Assembly: GCA_950295325.1 (NCBI GenBank)
Contig: OX485803.1
Span: 18,726,001-18,790,000 of the forward strand
Reading direction: 5' to 3'
From: Polytrichum commune
Taxonomy: Eukaryota > Streptophyta > Polytrichopsida > Polytrichales > Polytrichaceae
DNA: 64,000 nucleotides
The notes under the pieces are model-generated. The model was not told where the DNA came from. It saw only the letters and a program-made list of their open reading frames with translations, and did not search any database. Position 1 is the first letter of the stretch. Each line of letters opens with the position of its first letter. Positions 1 through 11,448 of the stretch are shown one piece after another. The position numbers were made by a program, and so were the translations under genes.

Positions 1-2240
1 TGACCAAAAAACAAATCAGTGTTTCTTGTACTTTAAGGGTTGAGCATGCGATTACTATCATATAATTCAAAAATCATATCAAAGTTTACAGTCATTATTT
101 TCTAATGATGTATTTGGAGTGCATGTGCATATCTTAGATGTTATCCAAGTGTGATCAATTTCCTTCTTGAATAATCCTATTCGTCGCCCCCCCCCCAAAA
201 AAAAAATTTATATTGACTATTGAGTTTAAATAGTTATAGATGGGTGACCCACGGTAGGTGTTGAGAAACAAACATGCTTGCACTTTGGGTGGATACATGC
301 AAGTTTGTTTCTTTGTGCATGTTCGAGGGAATGAGTAGATTGGCGAAACACACCACACCACATAAGGAAAAACTAGACGTGCACACAAATTTGACCAAGA
401 GCAAAGAAAAACCTAATGTGTGCAAAGCAACATGAGCATATGCAATTATAAACCTAACATTCAAACACCAAATTTGCAAGAACCTCCCCCACCAAACCTA
501 GATCCAAATCGTAGAGCACCACACATCCAGTTCCACACACAAACTCCGCTCACACAACGAGTATAGAACAACATAACACCAACATTGGAACAATGCTACA
601 AACCTACATGAGAGAAATAACATATGAATCAAACACCAAGTCCGACAACAAAACTCTAACCCATGCACCAACCCTGACCAAAGAGGAACTGCAAACTAGC
701 AATCTCATCACGAGGAGAAGACTGAGAGAGAGCCAACCATGTCGCAAGGGAGACTATCCACAACATTGGGTAAGCATGACATTTTTTTCACCTCTTGCTC
801 ATTCACACACTACATTCTTGTATTTATACACTACACCTCCACAAAGAGAACATCCAAAAAACATATATAACATCTTACTCACTCATATCCGACCTACAAA
901 TGCTTCACCAAGATCTCCACTCCTCTTTCGCCACCAATATTCAAATCCACTCACATAGATCTAACCTCACAAAACATACATCAATGTTGCTCCATTCTCT
1001 CACTCAAACCTACTCTCCAATGATCCAAACCCACCACTCCCCAATCCACGCATGTAATACCCTAATCCTCATCTAATCTCCACCCAAAAAATTACACTCC
1101 TCCTACAACAAGCTCCACGTCTTAGACCACCAGGTGCGCCACCATATTCAAGCATGGATACCCACATAAACACAACACACAACAAGTCAACAACGCAACC
1201 CCAAAAGACAATCCTAATCCAAAAAAAAAACACCTATCACACCTCACACCCACCTCACCAACACCCCCACAATAACAAACACACCACATGATAAAAAAGT
1301 TCAATGTTATTTTATTTGAAAAACACACACACACACACACACACACAAATAAATAAATAAATAAAATCAATGATTTTTTTTGTGGACATGGAGTTTTTCA
1401 CTCAAGAAACTCTCCATCAACATGCAACACATGCAGTCACAACCAACCAAACCCACAACCTCATCAGTACAAGAACCAATGACTTCCACACCACACCACA
1501 ACACACCAACCAACAAGCAAACACATAGAGCCAATCAATCAAGAGACTAGGAAGCACGTACTTGGAGAGAAGACAACCAAGCAACCATCGACAAGACAAG
1601 AGAGGTCGACAACAATTGGGTTAGGAGATGGATTGGTGACCTCCGCAACTACAACCCCAAACATTGTGATTTAAGTAGCAACAACAACGACCACCTCAAA
1701 AGTGACAACCCTACCCTTTGTAACCCAACAGGCGCCTTCAAAAACATAGAATAAGTGATTAGCTGCCAAACACATACCTCAACAACGGTAAATACACAAA
1801 CAAAAGCTCGTCAAATAACCTTGGTGAAGACAACAATAGAAGCTGAGAAGGCAACCTCGAAAACAAGGAACACATCATCCACTCATCAAGGGCCCCTGGA
1901 GGTGGAAAAAACAACCAATAAAAACAAAACAACAAACCTCAAAGTCAAAGGAGAGAACCTTGATAACCAAGGGAAAAAATTATAGAAGCCAAAATGGAGC
2001 CCATGTGCCAACAAGGGATCACATAATTTGCGAAGATGACCCCATCACTATTGACCCCCAAGCAAGAGTCACCAATGTCAGCCAAAGAATCATGATCGAA
2101 ACATAAGCGCATACATGTTACAAAACATGGCCCACACCTAGCCATGATTCAAACCAACGACATAGGGACTCATGCTAAAAGCTCAAACCAAGAGGATACC
2201 AACATGAGGGAGACAATTGCCACCGACAACCTACCACAAA
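1..2240. other. intergenic, low-complexity A/C-rich DNA
   Basis: I see no gene here. The plus strand is strongly A/C-biased. Simple sequence includes a C10-A10 run at 187-206, an (AC)12 microsatellite at 1323-1346 and an (AAAT)n run at 1347-1364. The open frames are short and of biased composition. Part of it could be the far 5' end of the decayed LINE that follows, but nothing in it is recognisable. Confidence 0.6.
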
Positions 2241-2249
2241 TTCAATTTG

Positions 2250-4208
2250 GAGAGGACTTGGACATGCAACTTGAAGACAACTCTCCATTACATGGTAGTA
2301 GCCCGCTTCAATATTCCCCTCCACAAAGAAATCCTAAAGGCACACAAACGCAATTTGGACAACTCTAAAGGCTACTAATTTAGCGGATAACACAACCCCT
2401 AACATAACTTACAAAAGCCCTATGCTGGAGGAATCCATGAGCAACCAAAGTGGATACCAAAAAAAAAACATATCGGAGACTGATATCATAGCACGTATAT
2501 GGCTAGGTTTCTCCATGCATGAAGCTATAGGATTAAGTAGAGGGAAATTGTCATTAATTTTTTCTATTAAATGAAGACAAAAAACCACTATAAATTTGAA
2601 TGCCTTGGCACTTCATCCAATGAGATAGATGAATTCCGCACTCTTTGTCATGCTTTCCCAAGATTTACACAAAATATGTCTCCAAGGAGAGGTTGGATGT
2701 GGTGCCCGGTCAATATCTACGCTTCACCCAAATCCCTCATCATGAGAAGGTCAACCCCAAAACAAGTCTATCCAAGGGCTTTCATGTTACAATCCACATT
2801 GACATTGGCTTCAATTCCATGAGTCAAAGGGAGGTGAAGAATACATGCTTGACAAAACTATGTGCTATGCAAATCCCACTTGGAATGAACTATTTTATCC
2901 TCATTGATGTCGGCACAAGTGCAGTACCCAAAGAATTGGGTGGAATTCTTCAAGTTGCACCTCAATGATGTCGGCACAAGTGCAGTACCCAAAAAATTGG
3001 GTGGAGTTCATCAAGTTGCACCTCAAGAAACCACGCATTGACCGACTCACCTTACTCATGGGTACTAGAACCTTTACATCAGACCTTGAGGGAGGAGAGA
3101 AGGTGATAGGGAAGGTAAAGAAAGGATAGGATTTGGTCACACAAGCTTGCAACCTACACTTACACATCAAGGGAGAATCTTTAGGAGACAATCATGTCCA
3201 TAGCATCTTATGAACGATGGTGAGAGCAAACAATACAAATTCATGATACTTACAACACCCGACACCGTCAAAGACTTCGCCTTTCTCACTATTCATCACC
3301 GAAGCAACCCGAGATGCGGTCTACATCCTTTCATGTCATAATGAGGAGTTTTGTGAGAGCGTCACAAGAGACAAAGAAGCTACTGCCCCTTGAACCTTAG
3401 GATTACCACAATTCTAGTAGCTCTCAACCTCCCCCAAAAGGAAATTCAAATCAAAAACTTCATCGCACTCAAGAACAAATTTGGAGAAGGCAACACTGTT
3501 GGATTCAACTTTCGCAATCAAGCATAGGACAAGCAAGCGGGATGGTACCACATGCAATGCCTCAATGTTGCGGTCTACAACAAATGGGTTCACAAATCTC
3601 TCTACATTTTGAGGAGGCAAGTCGACTTCAGCCCTTACAAAGGGAGTATCAATGAAGCGGATCCCAATGCAACCGCCATCCAAATTGCTCGAGCTTCTAC
3701 TAGAGAGGTGATTGCTCAACAAATGGAGGCCATGGGTAATTCCAAAAGCAATCCCGATCTCACGGAGAAGGTCTTTACCAAGTCCATGCTAGAGTAGGAG
3801 CAAAAAATCGTTGGCAATTTCGTGCAATTTGCGAACACCATCAACCACAACACCAATACAAAGGTCGATACAATCATTGGCATCCTCACACACCACTCCA
3901 CCAACATCCAAGATTTCATTGGCAATATGGCTATAGAATTTCAAATGTCCCAACAAAGAATGCACGCCATCACACAAAACCTAGCCACCTCCCTCCCACA
4001 ACTCTACCAATGTCTCTCCACCTTCAACCAAGATCCTAGCACCTCCATGGCCACTAGTCACATGAATGGTCATCCTCTCCAACTTCAAGCTCCACCAGGT
4101 TACCATGGTCTACCTCAACACAACCCATCACAATTCATGCATCAAGCATATAACCCACTTAATGAGTGGCACAACACTCATAGAATCACAATGGGCTACT
4201 CTACTTAG
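2250..4208 (+). pseudogene. decayed ORF1-like coding stretch, probably of the LINE
   Basis: Several adjacent open stretches in shifting plus frames read like one broken protein: about 2144-2368, 2571-2968, 3420-3797 and 3822-4208. Stops and frameshifts separate them, and one frameshift is explained by a 61-bp tandem duplication at 2902-3023. The last part (3552-4208) has a basic, tryptophan-containing block, then an acidic/polar helical-looking segment rich in Q, N and T, then a P/H/Q-rich tail. I do not recognise a named domain and see no CCHC zinc knuckle. Its position about 1.6 kb upstream of the endonuclease remnant, on the same strand and equally decayed, suggests the first ORF (nucleic-acid-binding protein) of the same LINE. 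It could also be an unrelated older relic. Confidence 0.35.
2902..3023. repeat. 61-bp tandem duplication, two copies
   Basis: The block running from the GATGTCGGCACAAG motif to CAAGTTGCACCT occurs twice in direct succession with a 61-bp period and a few mismatches. As 61 is not a multiple of three, the duplication shifts the frame of the surrounding coding remnant, so it arose after, or caused, loss of function. Confidence 0.85.
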
Positions 4209-4209
4209 C

Positions 4210-5800
4210 ATGTGCACATCAATCTTCGTACTTAGCTTTATTTGTTCTTTCATTTCCTTCTCCAATAATGATTGCGTTATGTTTCAACATTACCTCATCC
4301 AAGCTCTTTACATCAAACCATCCACATTATTTCATAAAATATACCAACATCTTCTTTGGTTACTAACCACAACAAAATGGAACCACACCCACGTCCAACA
4401 CATCCACGCACACATACTCCATATGAAAATACCCTCTACATTACTATTCATACATATATACCAATCACATGCAACCCACGTACACATACATCATAATCTC
4501 AATAGGTAGCATATGGATCCTCAATAAGGCATATAAACAAAATCATTGTACTATACATACAAATACATCCCCATGCACCATCACTTACAAATTTTCTTAC
4601 TCCTCCACCTACCTCAAACTCAAATTAATCATCCTTATAATAACAAGTTTATCTCACAATCAACCAACTCCTATCAAGATGCAATCCTCCAACTCTCCGT
4701 ATTGGACTATACCGTAGCATAGCAACCACCACCGTGACCATGCCCACAATCCCACACATTGTCTCATTACTCAAGAACAAATACATACACGCATCAATTG
4801 TGAATACCTACGGTTGTGCATACCTGACCTCCTAACTTACATAACAACATTATAGTAATCTTCATAGAACATACATAACATGTAGACACCTTCCTACACA
4901 TTTCACTCACATACATTCAAAATCCCAAAGAAAAAAAGCACCGCTACATATGGTCAGCTTGCATCCTCATACTAAGGTTTGATGACATTCATCCAAACCC
5001 ATGCCCACAATATCATATATTTGCATACATGCCTAAACAATATCAACAACACCACACACAATACTACCAAGAAAATTGCATAACATTAAAACGGGGATAT
5101 ACATCTCTCTTCTCAACACATTCGTCCCATTTAAATCACCCTCCTTAACCCAATCTCACCATCAACCAACTACTCCCTCACCTCACATTATTCACATATA
5201 AATAATATCTATTAGCCTCCTCCAAAAACAATGTGACCAAATCCTACAAAACTAACTCCCACCCAAAAGCCTTACCATACTAAGATGACTCCATGCCCTC
5301 CCACTCTTGCTAGACCCCCCCCCCCCTACCACCACCACCACCACCACCACCACTCAATGCCCCATTACCCAATCCCTCAACTCCTCCCAAATCCCGGAAC
5401 AACTCACAAAAGACTTGTATGAATATATCAAGACCAACCTATCAAAAAAAATACCTTCACGATCTTTGTTAGAGCAACTATCCTCTACCTATCTAGAAGA
5501 TGTCATAACAATTTCCCTTAGAATAACATAAACCATACATGGTTTCCCTCATAACAACCCCCCCCCCCCCCCCACAAAATCTCCCAAAACCCAAACCCCC
5601 ATAGTATACTCAGAACCAATCACTGCATGACATGAAATTGTGGACATCTTAACACAAGTCTCCCAAACATCCACCAAAACGAAACCAAAAAGTCCCCAAG
5701 AATAAATGCACACGCTACAAAGACTCATAATTCCCATCCTACAAAATTGTATACAATAATAAAATAAGTGCCCTAATATGCCTAAGACACACACATATAT
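4210..5800. other. no gene seen; poly-C and (ACC)n tracts
   Basis: No recognisable protein or RNA gene. Simple-sequence landmarks are a C12 run at 5315-5326 followed directly by (ACC)n to about 5352, and a C16 run at 5558-5573. The stretch separates the ORF1-like remnant from the endonuclease remnant and may be decayed LINE sequence. Confidence 0.5.
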
Positions 5801-5809
5801 TTAGTATGC

Positions 5810-6535
5810 CCCCGCAAGAGGAGGCCAAATCACCATGATACATAAATCCATTGCATTCTTTGGTAACATCCATGAAGTAACAACCATGGTCAAACTTACC
5901 CTGGCCTACAAATAATCATATTAGCAAACAAACTCCTCACTTTTATTTCAATAATCCACTTATACATGCCAACACATGAAGAAGGCCTACACCTAATACT
6001 TTCAATCCAACCAACAATAACGCGAACCCTATCCAAACATAGTACCCACCTCCCATTCCTCACCGGTGACTTTAACTACAACATTTCTCTCAATGGCCGT
6101 TGTAGTCATCACTTTGTATCCTTATCATCCACCAAACATAATAATGCCAACCCTTCACCACTAGATTGCATCTAGTACCCACCCCTAACATGACACTATT
6201 CTCGAGAAAAGGCAACCCAAACTACAGCCGTATCAATTTAATAGACAATTTTTGCACCTATAATACACTCCTATCCCACCACCATTGCCACACCAATACC
6301 CAACTGCACCTTAACTTGAACCACTTTCCATTTACTCTCCAACTCCCCTCCAACTTTTTAGTCTGCAAATCTCCCACTCCACTAATAGACTCACCACCAC
6401 AATTTAAATACCCCGTTCATGAAGCAAACAAACAAGCCATCCTCACATTATTTAACAAAACAAATTTCCTAAATAGCCAACAACTCCATCACCTCCTACA
6501 AACCACCATACCTCTCACACCTATCCAATGATGCA
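5810..6535 (+). pseudogene. LINE APE-type endonuclease remnant
   Basis: Conceptual translation in shifting plus frames shows landmarks of the endonuclease of non-LTR retrotransposons. There is a RGG...IHKS-like segment at about 5815-5865. A clear GDFN motif lies at about 6064-6075 (frame beginning 5966), which in APE-type nucleases carries the catalytic Asp/Asn. A YSRIN segment (canonical SRID) lies at 6222-6237, and a NHFPFTLQL-like segment (canonical DHFP) at about 6319-6345. In active elements this domain nicks target DNA to prime reverse transcription. Stops between the pieces (for example near 5915 and at 6175) mean it is inactive. It belongs with the RT remnant downstream. Confidence 0.7.
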
Positions 6536-6757
6536 ACACACAAACATGGAAACCATATACCTTGAACCATATTATTGATTGTTTCATACAAACATGCGCG
6601 GCCCCCTCATCTCTCAACTTTACACCGCAACCAAAAAGCCAAAGAGGATTCCTCCCTTGCAAACTCCCCCAACAATGGAAGAGACACCTTGATATCTATC
6701 ACCTCATTAAAACAACAATTTGCTCCACATTCCCCCCCCCCCTAATTGGCACCTCCA

Positions 6758-6778
6758 CCCTAAACCCTAAACCCTAAA
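6758..6778. repeat. short interstitial telomere-like repeat (CCCTAAA)3
   Basis: Three perfect CCCTAAA units, the plant (Arabidopsis-type) telomere repeat, lie inside the LINE remnant, 15 bases after a C11 run at 6732-6742. Three units may be chance slippage or telomerase-type repair of a break. It supports a plant origin but is weak evidence for any function. Confidence 0.8.
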
Positions 6779-7259
6779 CACAACTACCATCCCTGACATA
6801 GTTGCACACCCTACTAATAATGACTCCGAGGAAATACATTTATGATTGGACAACATAGTCAATACATGCAAAAAAGATAAAATTGAGGCCCGTAAAAATC
6901 ACAAACTTATGAACCGACCAAAATTGCAGAAGAGCAATAAAGAAATATAGGTCCATACTAAACCTAAAACCCCATTAAATAAAACAACAAATATTCCGCT
7001 CACAATACTCTACACCCCTCGATTGCCTCGTAAACAAATATGGCAACCTAGTAACACACCCAAAAGCTAATGCAAATGTCATACTCATCTCCCAAGAATA
7101 ATAATTTCATAAACATGCTCCCCTATGCTTGAACCCTATAGACCACCCAACTGAATGCATGTGTGCAATGGCACAATACCCATGGCAAAACAAAGAAAAC
7201 ATTGCACTAGAAAAAAGATCCAAACCCCAACACCTACCTTTGACTTACTATAATCATAT

Positions 7260-8491
7260 ATGATACACGCCCCATAAATCTATCCAAAAGAAATCCCTAG
7301 GCCCAAATGGCATCCCAAACAACATTCTTAGATTAATACCGAACAATTTTCATGACATGATGTACCTTTTTTTTCTACAATGTTACTAGCAAAAAGAAAT
7401 CTTCACAAGTTGGAAACATAGGATCACAATACTATTACACACACAAAAAAAAAAAAACTACTACGTTCACAAATTACAAACCTATAGCACTAGGATGCAC
7501 CATCACAAACTATTTACAAGCACCCTCTTAATTACATTTAGAGAACACCATAAAATCTTACACCACAGTGAGGAATGATTTTGTCCAATGCGTAACACAT
7601 CTACACAAATCCAAGCAATCATTACCACACTTGACACTACTAAATTCACAAATAATGACATGTACCTCACCTATATAGACTTCAAAAATATAACTAAATC
7701 TATTGACCACCCAAGATTCGCAATGCTAATAGCATATTATGGTTACCCACCATATGCCATTGAACTTATAGGCAACATGTACACTGAATCATCCACCTCG
7801 TATATAGGAGCTCACCTAACCACAACACCACCAATCCAAACTAGCTGCAATACCATCAAAAGGGATACCCTAAGCCTCTAGCACTTTATCATCTTCCTTG
7901 AGCCCCTCTCCTCATGGCTCAAAAAAGATTAACACTACCACAACCTATGCCAACGATTTTATCATCCTCACAATCAACATACAACATATACAACCACAAC
8001 TTCATAGACTCTAGCAATACTCAAACTTGATACCCATGGACCATGGGATAAACAAATGATGGTTACATGTTGCCCCAACAAACCTAACTACAACCCATGG
8101 AATTCACCACATACCTAAAGGCATAAAACATCAACTACAAAAATCAACAACAACCTATACTCTCGCAAAACAAACCATATACATACCTAGAAATACACCT
8201 AGTTCCATCGCTCAATGGAATATCCCAAAATAAATAAAAATACCAAAATAAAGTAATGCCATGCTCCTATCACTGGCCTCCTTGCAACAAAAATATAAAT
8301 CCTCAATACAATTATCTATCTAGGTATTGAAAATGTATTCCACGTTGCTTCATTCTACGTCCCAAATGTCGAGAAACTAGACAAAATCACAATCAAACTC
8401 ACAAAATCAATGTATAATATCTCCAAGGACTCCCCCAAAATGCTCGCCCAACTACTCCATGAAACTATCAATATCGTTGCATTCTCCTCTC
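7260..8491 (+). pseudogene. LINE reverse transcriptase remnant (5' part, interrupted)
   Basis: The frame shifts several times but the RT order of non-LTR retrotransposons is visible. SLGPNGIPN lies at about 7293-7319 (canonical PGPDGIPxE). The NDMYLTYIDFKNITKSIDHPRF segment of ORF 7588-7881 carries the first catalytic Asp region, and IKRDTLSL near 7858 matches the KQGDxLSP motif. A YAND motif at 7946-7957 stands where YADD is expected, so one catalytic Asp is lost. A YTYLEI-like segment at about 8172-8200 matches the YKYLGI motif. The reading runs to 8491, where the LTR retrotransposon is inserted, and resumes at 18191. The protein would copy LINE RNA at the nicked target. This copy is inactive. 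Confidence 0.75.
8488..8491. repeat. target-site duplication TCTC, left copy
   Basis: TCTC precedes the TG start of the 5' LTR and recurs at 18187-18190 after the CA end of the 3' LTR. Four bases in a TC-rich site are weak alone. The choice is supported by canonical TG...CA ends and by continuity of the LINE reading frame across the empty site. Shifting by one base would give 5-bp repeats but non-canonical ends. Confidence 0.6.
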
Positions 8492-8929
8492 TGTCACGTG
8501 AGGCGACATCGGGGGCTAAGTCACGTCAAATTAGGAGTAAATGGACTCCATTAGGAGTCCATGTGTGTTTGGATGGATTATGGACTCCATTGGGAGTCCT
8601 AGTTAGTTGTTCATCCACTCCATGGATGAAATCCACATAGGATTGGGGTTATGTGGAGAGGAAGGCATCTTGACTTGCCATTGTTGTCAAGTCAAGTCTT
8701 GTGAGTGTGTTTTGAGAGAGGGAGAGCTTGTTGTTGCTATCTTATGGCTATGGTGTAGTAGATCATGAGTAAAGCCTTTGCATTCTTTCTCCATCACTTG
8801 CACTCTTGGATTCTCCCTTTGTGGAGTGAGAGATAGCTTGACTCTTGTGTGTGAATTTCAGAGTTTCTTAAGCTTTGTAAGAAGACTTCTTAGTTTCTTG
8901 AGCTTGGAGAGAGATACCCTCATACTTGA
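8492..8929 (+). repeat. 5' LTR (part shared with the 3' LTR)
   Basis: This 438-bp block matches 17644-18082 almost base for base. By eye I see about four substitutions and three small indels, one of them in a GA repeat. It starts TGTCACGTG. After the shared CTTGA at 8925-8929 the two copies diverge abruptly: the 5' copy runs into leader sequence, while the 3' copy runs into a 104-bp block. I could not identify the end of the 5' LTR or a primer-binding site with confidence, because no sequence complementary to the 3' end of initiator tRNA-Met is evident nearby. Confidence 0.85.
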
Positions 8930-9244
8930 CAACAATTGCGCTTATTTTTCATTTTTGGTTGTATTTCTGAGCTAGAAGGGCCCAGTAGTGGGAGCAAATG
9001 AGTGATACAAGTGTATGAAAGCTTAGTTTGCAATTCCTTGCAACCCTAAGAAGATTTTGAGAAAAATCTTCACATTTCTCTTTTGGCGTCTCTTTGTGTT
9101 TTCTTGAATTGTTGATGGTTGAATCTTGAGACCAAATGGAATCTCAAGTCACATCTTTCTTGCTTGCAAATTGTGGAAGCAAAGTTTAATTTTTGTTCTT
9201 TTAAAACAAACACAACAATAAAATAAAAATCCGATTTGTTTTTA

Positions 9245-9410
9245 ATTGTTGAGCTCCGGACGGATCCGGAGCTCACCGGACCCTCCTGGAGCTTCTGGAG
9301 CTCCTGGAGCTCCGGTTCTGCAAGGGGGCGGGTGGCGCAAACTGGGCCGGGGCCGGGCAGCTAGGCGGGCGGGCGGGCGGGCGGGCGGCGTCAGCCAGGC
9401 CCAGGTAAGC
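9245..9410 (+). promoter_or_regulatory. GC-rich leader island with possible splice donor
   Basis: This abruptly GC-rich patch sits in an AT-rich leader. It contains an inverted repeat (GAGCTCCGG at 9251-9259 and CCGGAGCTC at 9266-9274), repeated GGAGCTCCTGGAGC-type units and a (GGGC)n run at about 9365-9388. It ends in CAG|GTAAGC at 9402-9410, a strong match to a plant 5' splice site. A matching acceptor could be the CAG near 9930-9932, which would place an intron in the gag leader. Splicing is an inference, and the open frames across this patch look incidental. Confidence 0.4.
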
Positions 9411-9529
9411 CTCCTAATTTTTTTATTTTTAATAAAAAACATTATTTTTATTTTTATTTTCACATTTTCACATTTTTACTTTCACCTTTCAAACTTGGCA
9501 TTCAATTCTCACAAACTTTGAGGTTCAAA

Positions 9530-9820
9530 TTTGGGGGCATACTAGCTCCGATTGGAGTGAAATTTGAGCCTATCTTGTGTGAAATTTGCCAAGGAATCCA
9601 ATGGTGTAATTGGATTGTTGATTGGAATTCAAAATTATTGCTGAAATTATTAATTTCAACGCTGATTTTTGTTTTTGGGAGCAAATTAACTCCGAACGGA
9701 GTGAAATTTGAGCCTAATTTGTGTGAAATCTTCCTAGGAGTCCATTGGTGCAATTAGTTTGTTGATTGGAGTCCATAATCACCTTGGAAATTAACATTTT
9801 CAACGCTGATTTTTTTAATT
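9530..9820. repeat. 144-bp imperfect tandem duplication in the gag leader
   Basis: Two copies of a unit share the order CTCCGA-x-GGAGTGAAATTTGAGCC, CTTGTGTGAAAT or its variant, a TTGATTGGA segment and CAACGCTGATTTTT. Matching points are 9546 against 9690 and 9661 against 9805, both offsets of 144. The copies differ at many positions. No coding role is apparent; such leader repeats often evolve quickly in LTR elements. Confidence 0.8.
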
Positions 9821-9975
9821 TTAATTACCAATCTCAAACCTTTGCACAATTTTGGAGTTCTGGGGGCCTAAATAAACACTTGGCATTTGGCAAGGGATTG
9901 CCATTTAGATAGCCCGCAACAGGTGCAGGTTGCCATTACCTTGTAGATAGTTGCCGGTACTCAAGTGATTATTTT

Positions 9976-11445
9976 ATGGTGCAAACTAGGAGCCGATATT
10001 ATCGATCTCCATCACCAGATTACTTGGAGGACGTGCATACCACAAATCTTGAGCCCGAGGTAGATACCAACGAGGCTTTTGAGCCTATTTCGGCTTTGGA
10101 CACTACTAGTAGGCTTCGGATTTGGAGTGTTGGCACGTTCGACGAAATGAACGACGATCACCACGGTTCAGTGCGTGATCGGTTCTCAGGTCGAGCTGGG
10201 GGCATTTCCTTGCCCGATTGGAAACTCCGGTTTCGTACCTCGATTAAGGAGAAACGCCAAAGGTCTTCCAATTTCAATGATTGGTATGCCTTTGAACTTC
10301 TGCCTCAGCATTTGGAGTATGAGGCACTCCAAACTTACGAACGCTGGACAGAGGGTCATCAGCGACAACTTCGGGAGGTGGAGCAGTATTGGGAGGCCCG
10401 GGTTGAGCTTATTTCAGCCCTTAAAGATGGGGCGATTGCCACCTTAGCTCCACCCACCTTAAAGGAGGAGGATCCACCGGAGGAGTCTAAGGACCAAGAA
10501 CTGGCCCTTGGGCCAATAGTGGCTGGCAGTAGCACGGCTACCCTTTCACGGATGGCACGTGCTACACATGCAGCATTGACGGCTGTTGGTCCACCACCTC
10601 CATTTAATCCCCTTGCTGAATTTGTCGCACATTTGGAATTGGAGTATGGTGGATTTCGGCGAGACCAGATGCAGCGCATTCAAGATTTCCGCCGAGAGAA
10701 GGATGACACTCCACGGACCATGTATACGCGACTCTCACGCTTTGCTGTTGAGTCGGGAGGTGTTTTTGCTGAGAGTCAGATTGTCAAAATCTTTTTGTCT
10801 AAGATTGACAAACGGCTACTTGAGTTGGCATCACCTCGGATTATCCTCGACTACGAAGGCAGAGCTACGCTTGCACAAGCGTTTGCCGTGGTTGAGAGAT
10901 GTGATCGGACTCTCTGTCAACACGATGCCACAAACATGGTATCTTGGATGACAGAAAGTACGAAATCAAGAAGAATTGTCACAACTACTAGTAGTTTAGC
11001 TGAGACTCAAACCGTTAAGGAGCAAAAGATTTTGCATTGTTGGGGTTGTGGAGAAGCTGGTCATTCGAAGAATGATCCCAATTGTCCTAAGAAGAAGAAA
11101 ACCCAGCCTTTGGGAAAATTAAAACAAAAGATAGAACCAGTAAAGGCAGGGGACAACTCTAAGAAGAGACAATTGAAATGTAACCATTGTGGTGGCACTA
11201 ATCACGATGTGGATCATTGTTTCCAACTGCATCCTGAGATGCGGCCTGCCAGTTATGTCACTGGCAAATTTCCAAGGGAGCAGAGTCTTGAGGCTAAGGT
11301 GGTAAAGCTTGAGCAAAAGCTCAAATCTTCTGCATCTTTTGTTCAAATTTCTGAGCCGCATGCGGGTGGTGGCACCTCGGGTTCGGACATGTATATGTTT
11401 GGGGCATCTGGAGAGGTGGTGGCTGCGGCTTTTACTCGATCATAA
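9976..11445 (+). CDS. Gag polyprotein (capsid and nucleocapsid) of the LTR element
   Basis: The 489-residue open frame starts at the first ATG after the leader. Residues about 210-320 match the retrotransposon Gag (capsid) pattern, with alternating helices and the typical FRREKDDTPRTMYTRLSRFA-like stretch. Two zinc knuckles follow. The one near residue 355 is a variant with spacing CX2CX4HX6C, and the one near residue 402 (CNHCGGTNHDVDHC) is a canonical CX2CX4HX4C. Gag would assemble cytoplasmic virus-like particles and bind the element RNA. The frame ends in TAA at 11443-11445, but the same frame stays open to 11826, so this stop may be natural (Gag/Pol boundary) or a mutation in a single Gag-Pol ORF. 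There is no internal stop, unlike most of pol. Confidence 0.9.
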   Translation: MVQTRSRYYRSPSPDYLEDVHTTNLEPEVDTNEAFEPISALDTTSRLRIWSVGTFDEMNDDHHGSVRDRFSGRAGGISLPDWKLRFRTSIKEKRQRSSNFNDWYAFELLPQHLEYEALQTYERWTEGHQRQLREVEQYWEARVELISALKDGAIATLAPPTLKEEDPPEESKDQELALGPIVAGSSTATLSRMARATHAALTAVGPPPPFNPLAEFVAHLELEYGGFRRDQMQRIQDFRREKDDTPRTMYTRLSRFAVESGGVFAESQIVKIFLSKIDKRLLELASPRIILDYEGRATLAQAFAVVERCDRTLCQHDATNMVSWMTESTKSRRIVTTTSSLAETQTVKEQKILHCWGCGEAGHSKNDPNCPKKKKTQPLGKLKQKIEPVKAGDNSKKRQLKCNHCGGTNHDVDHCFQLHPEMRPASYVTGKFPREQSLEAKVVKLEQKLKSSASFVQISEPHAGGGTSGSDMYMFGASGEVVAAAFTRS

Positions 11446-11448
11446 ACA

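Noticed and set aside
9246-9521. GC-rich ORF in the LTR-element leader
   Set aside because: It is made of (GGGC)n and GGAGCTCC repeats open on both strands and lies before gag; composition alone explains it.
10186-11361. Antisense ORFs inside gag and pol
   Set aside because: They are shadows of the coding strand, with no motif of their own.
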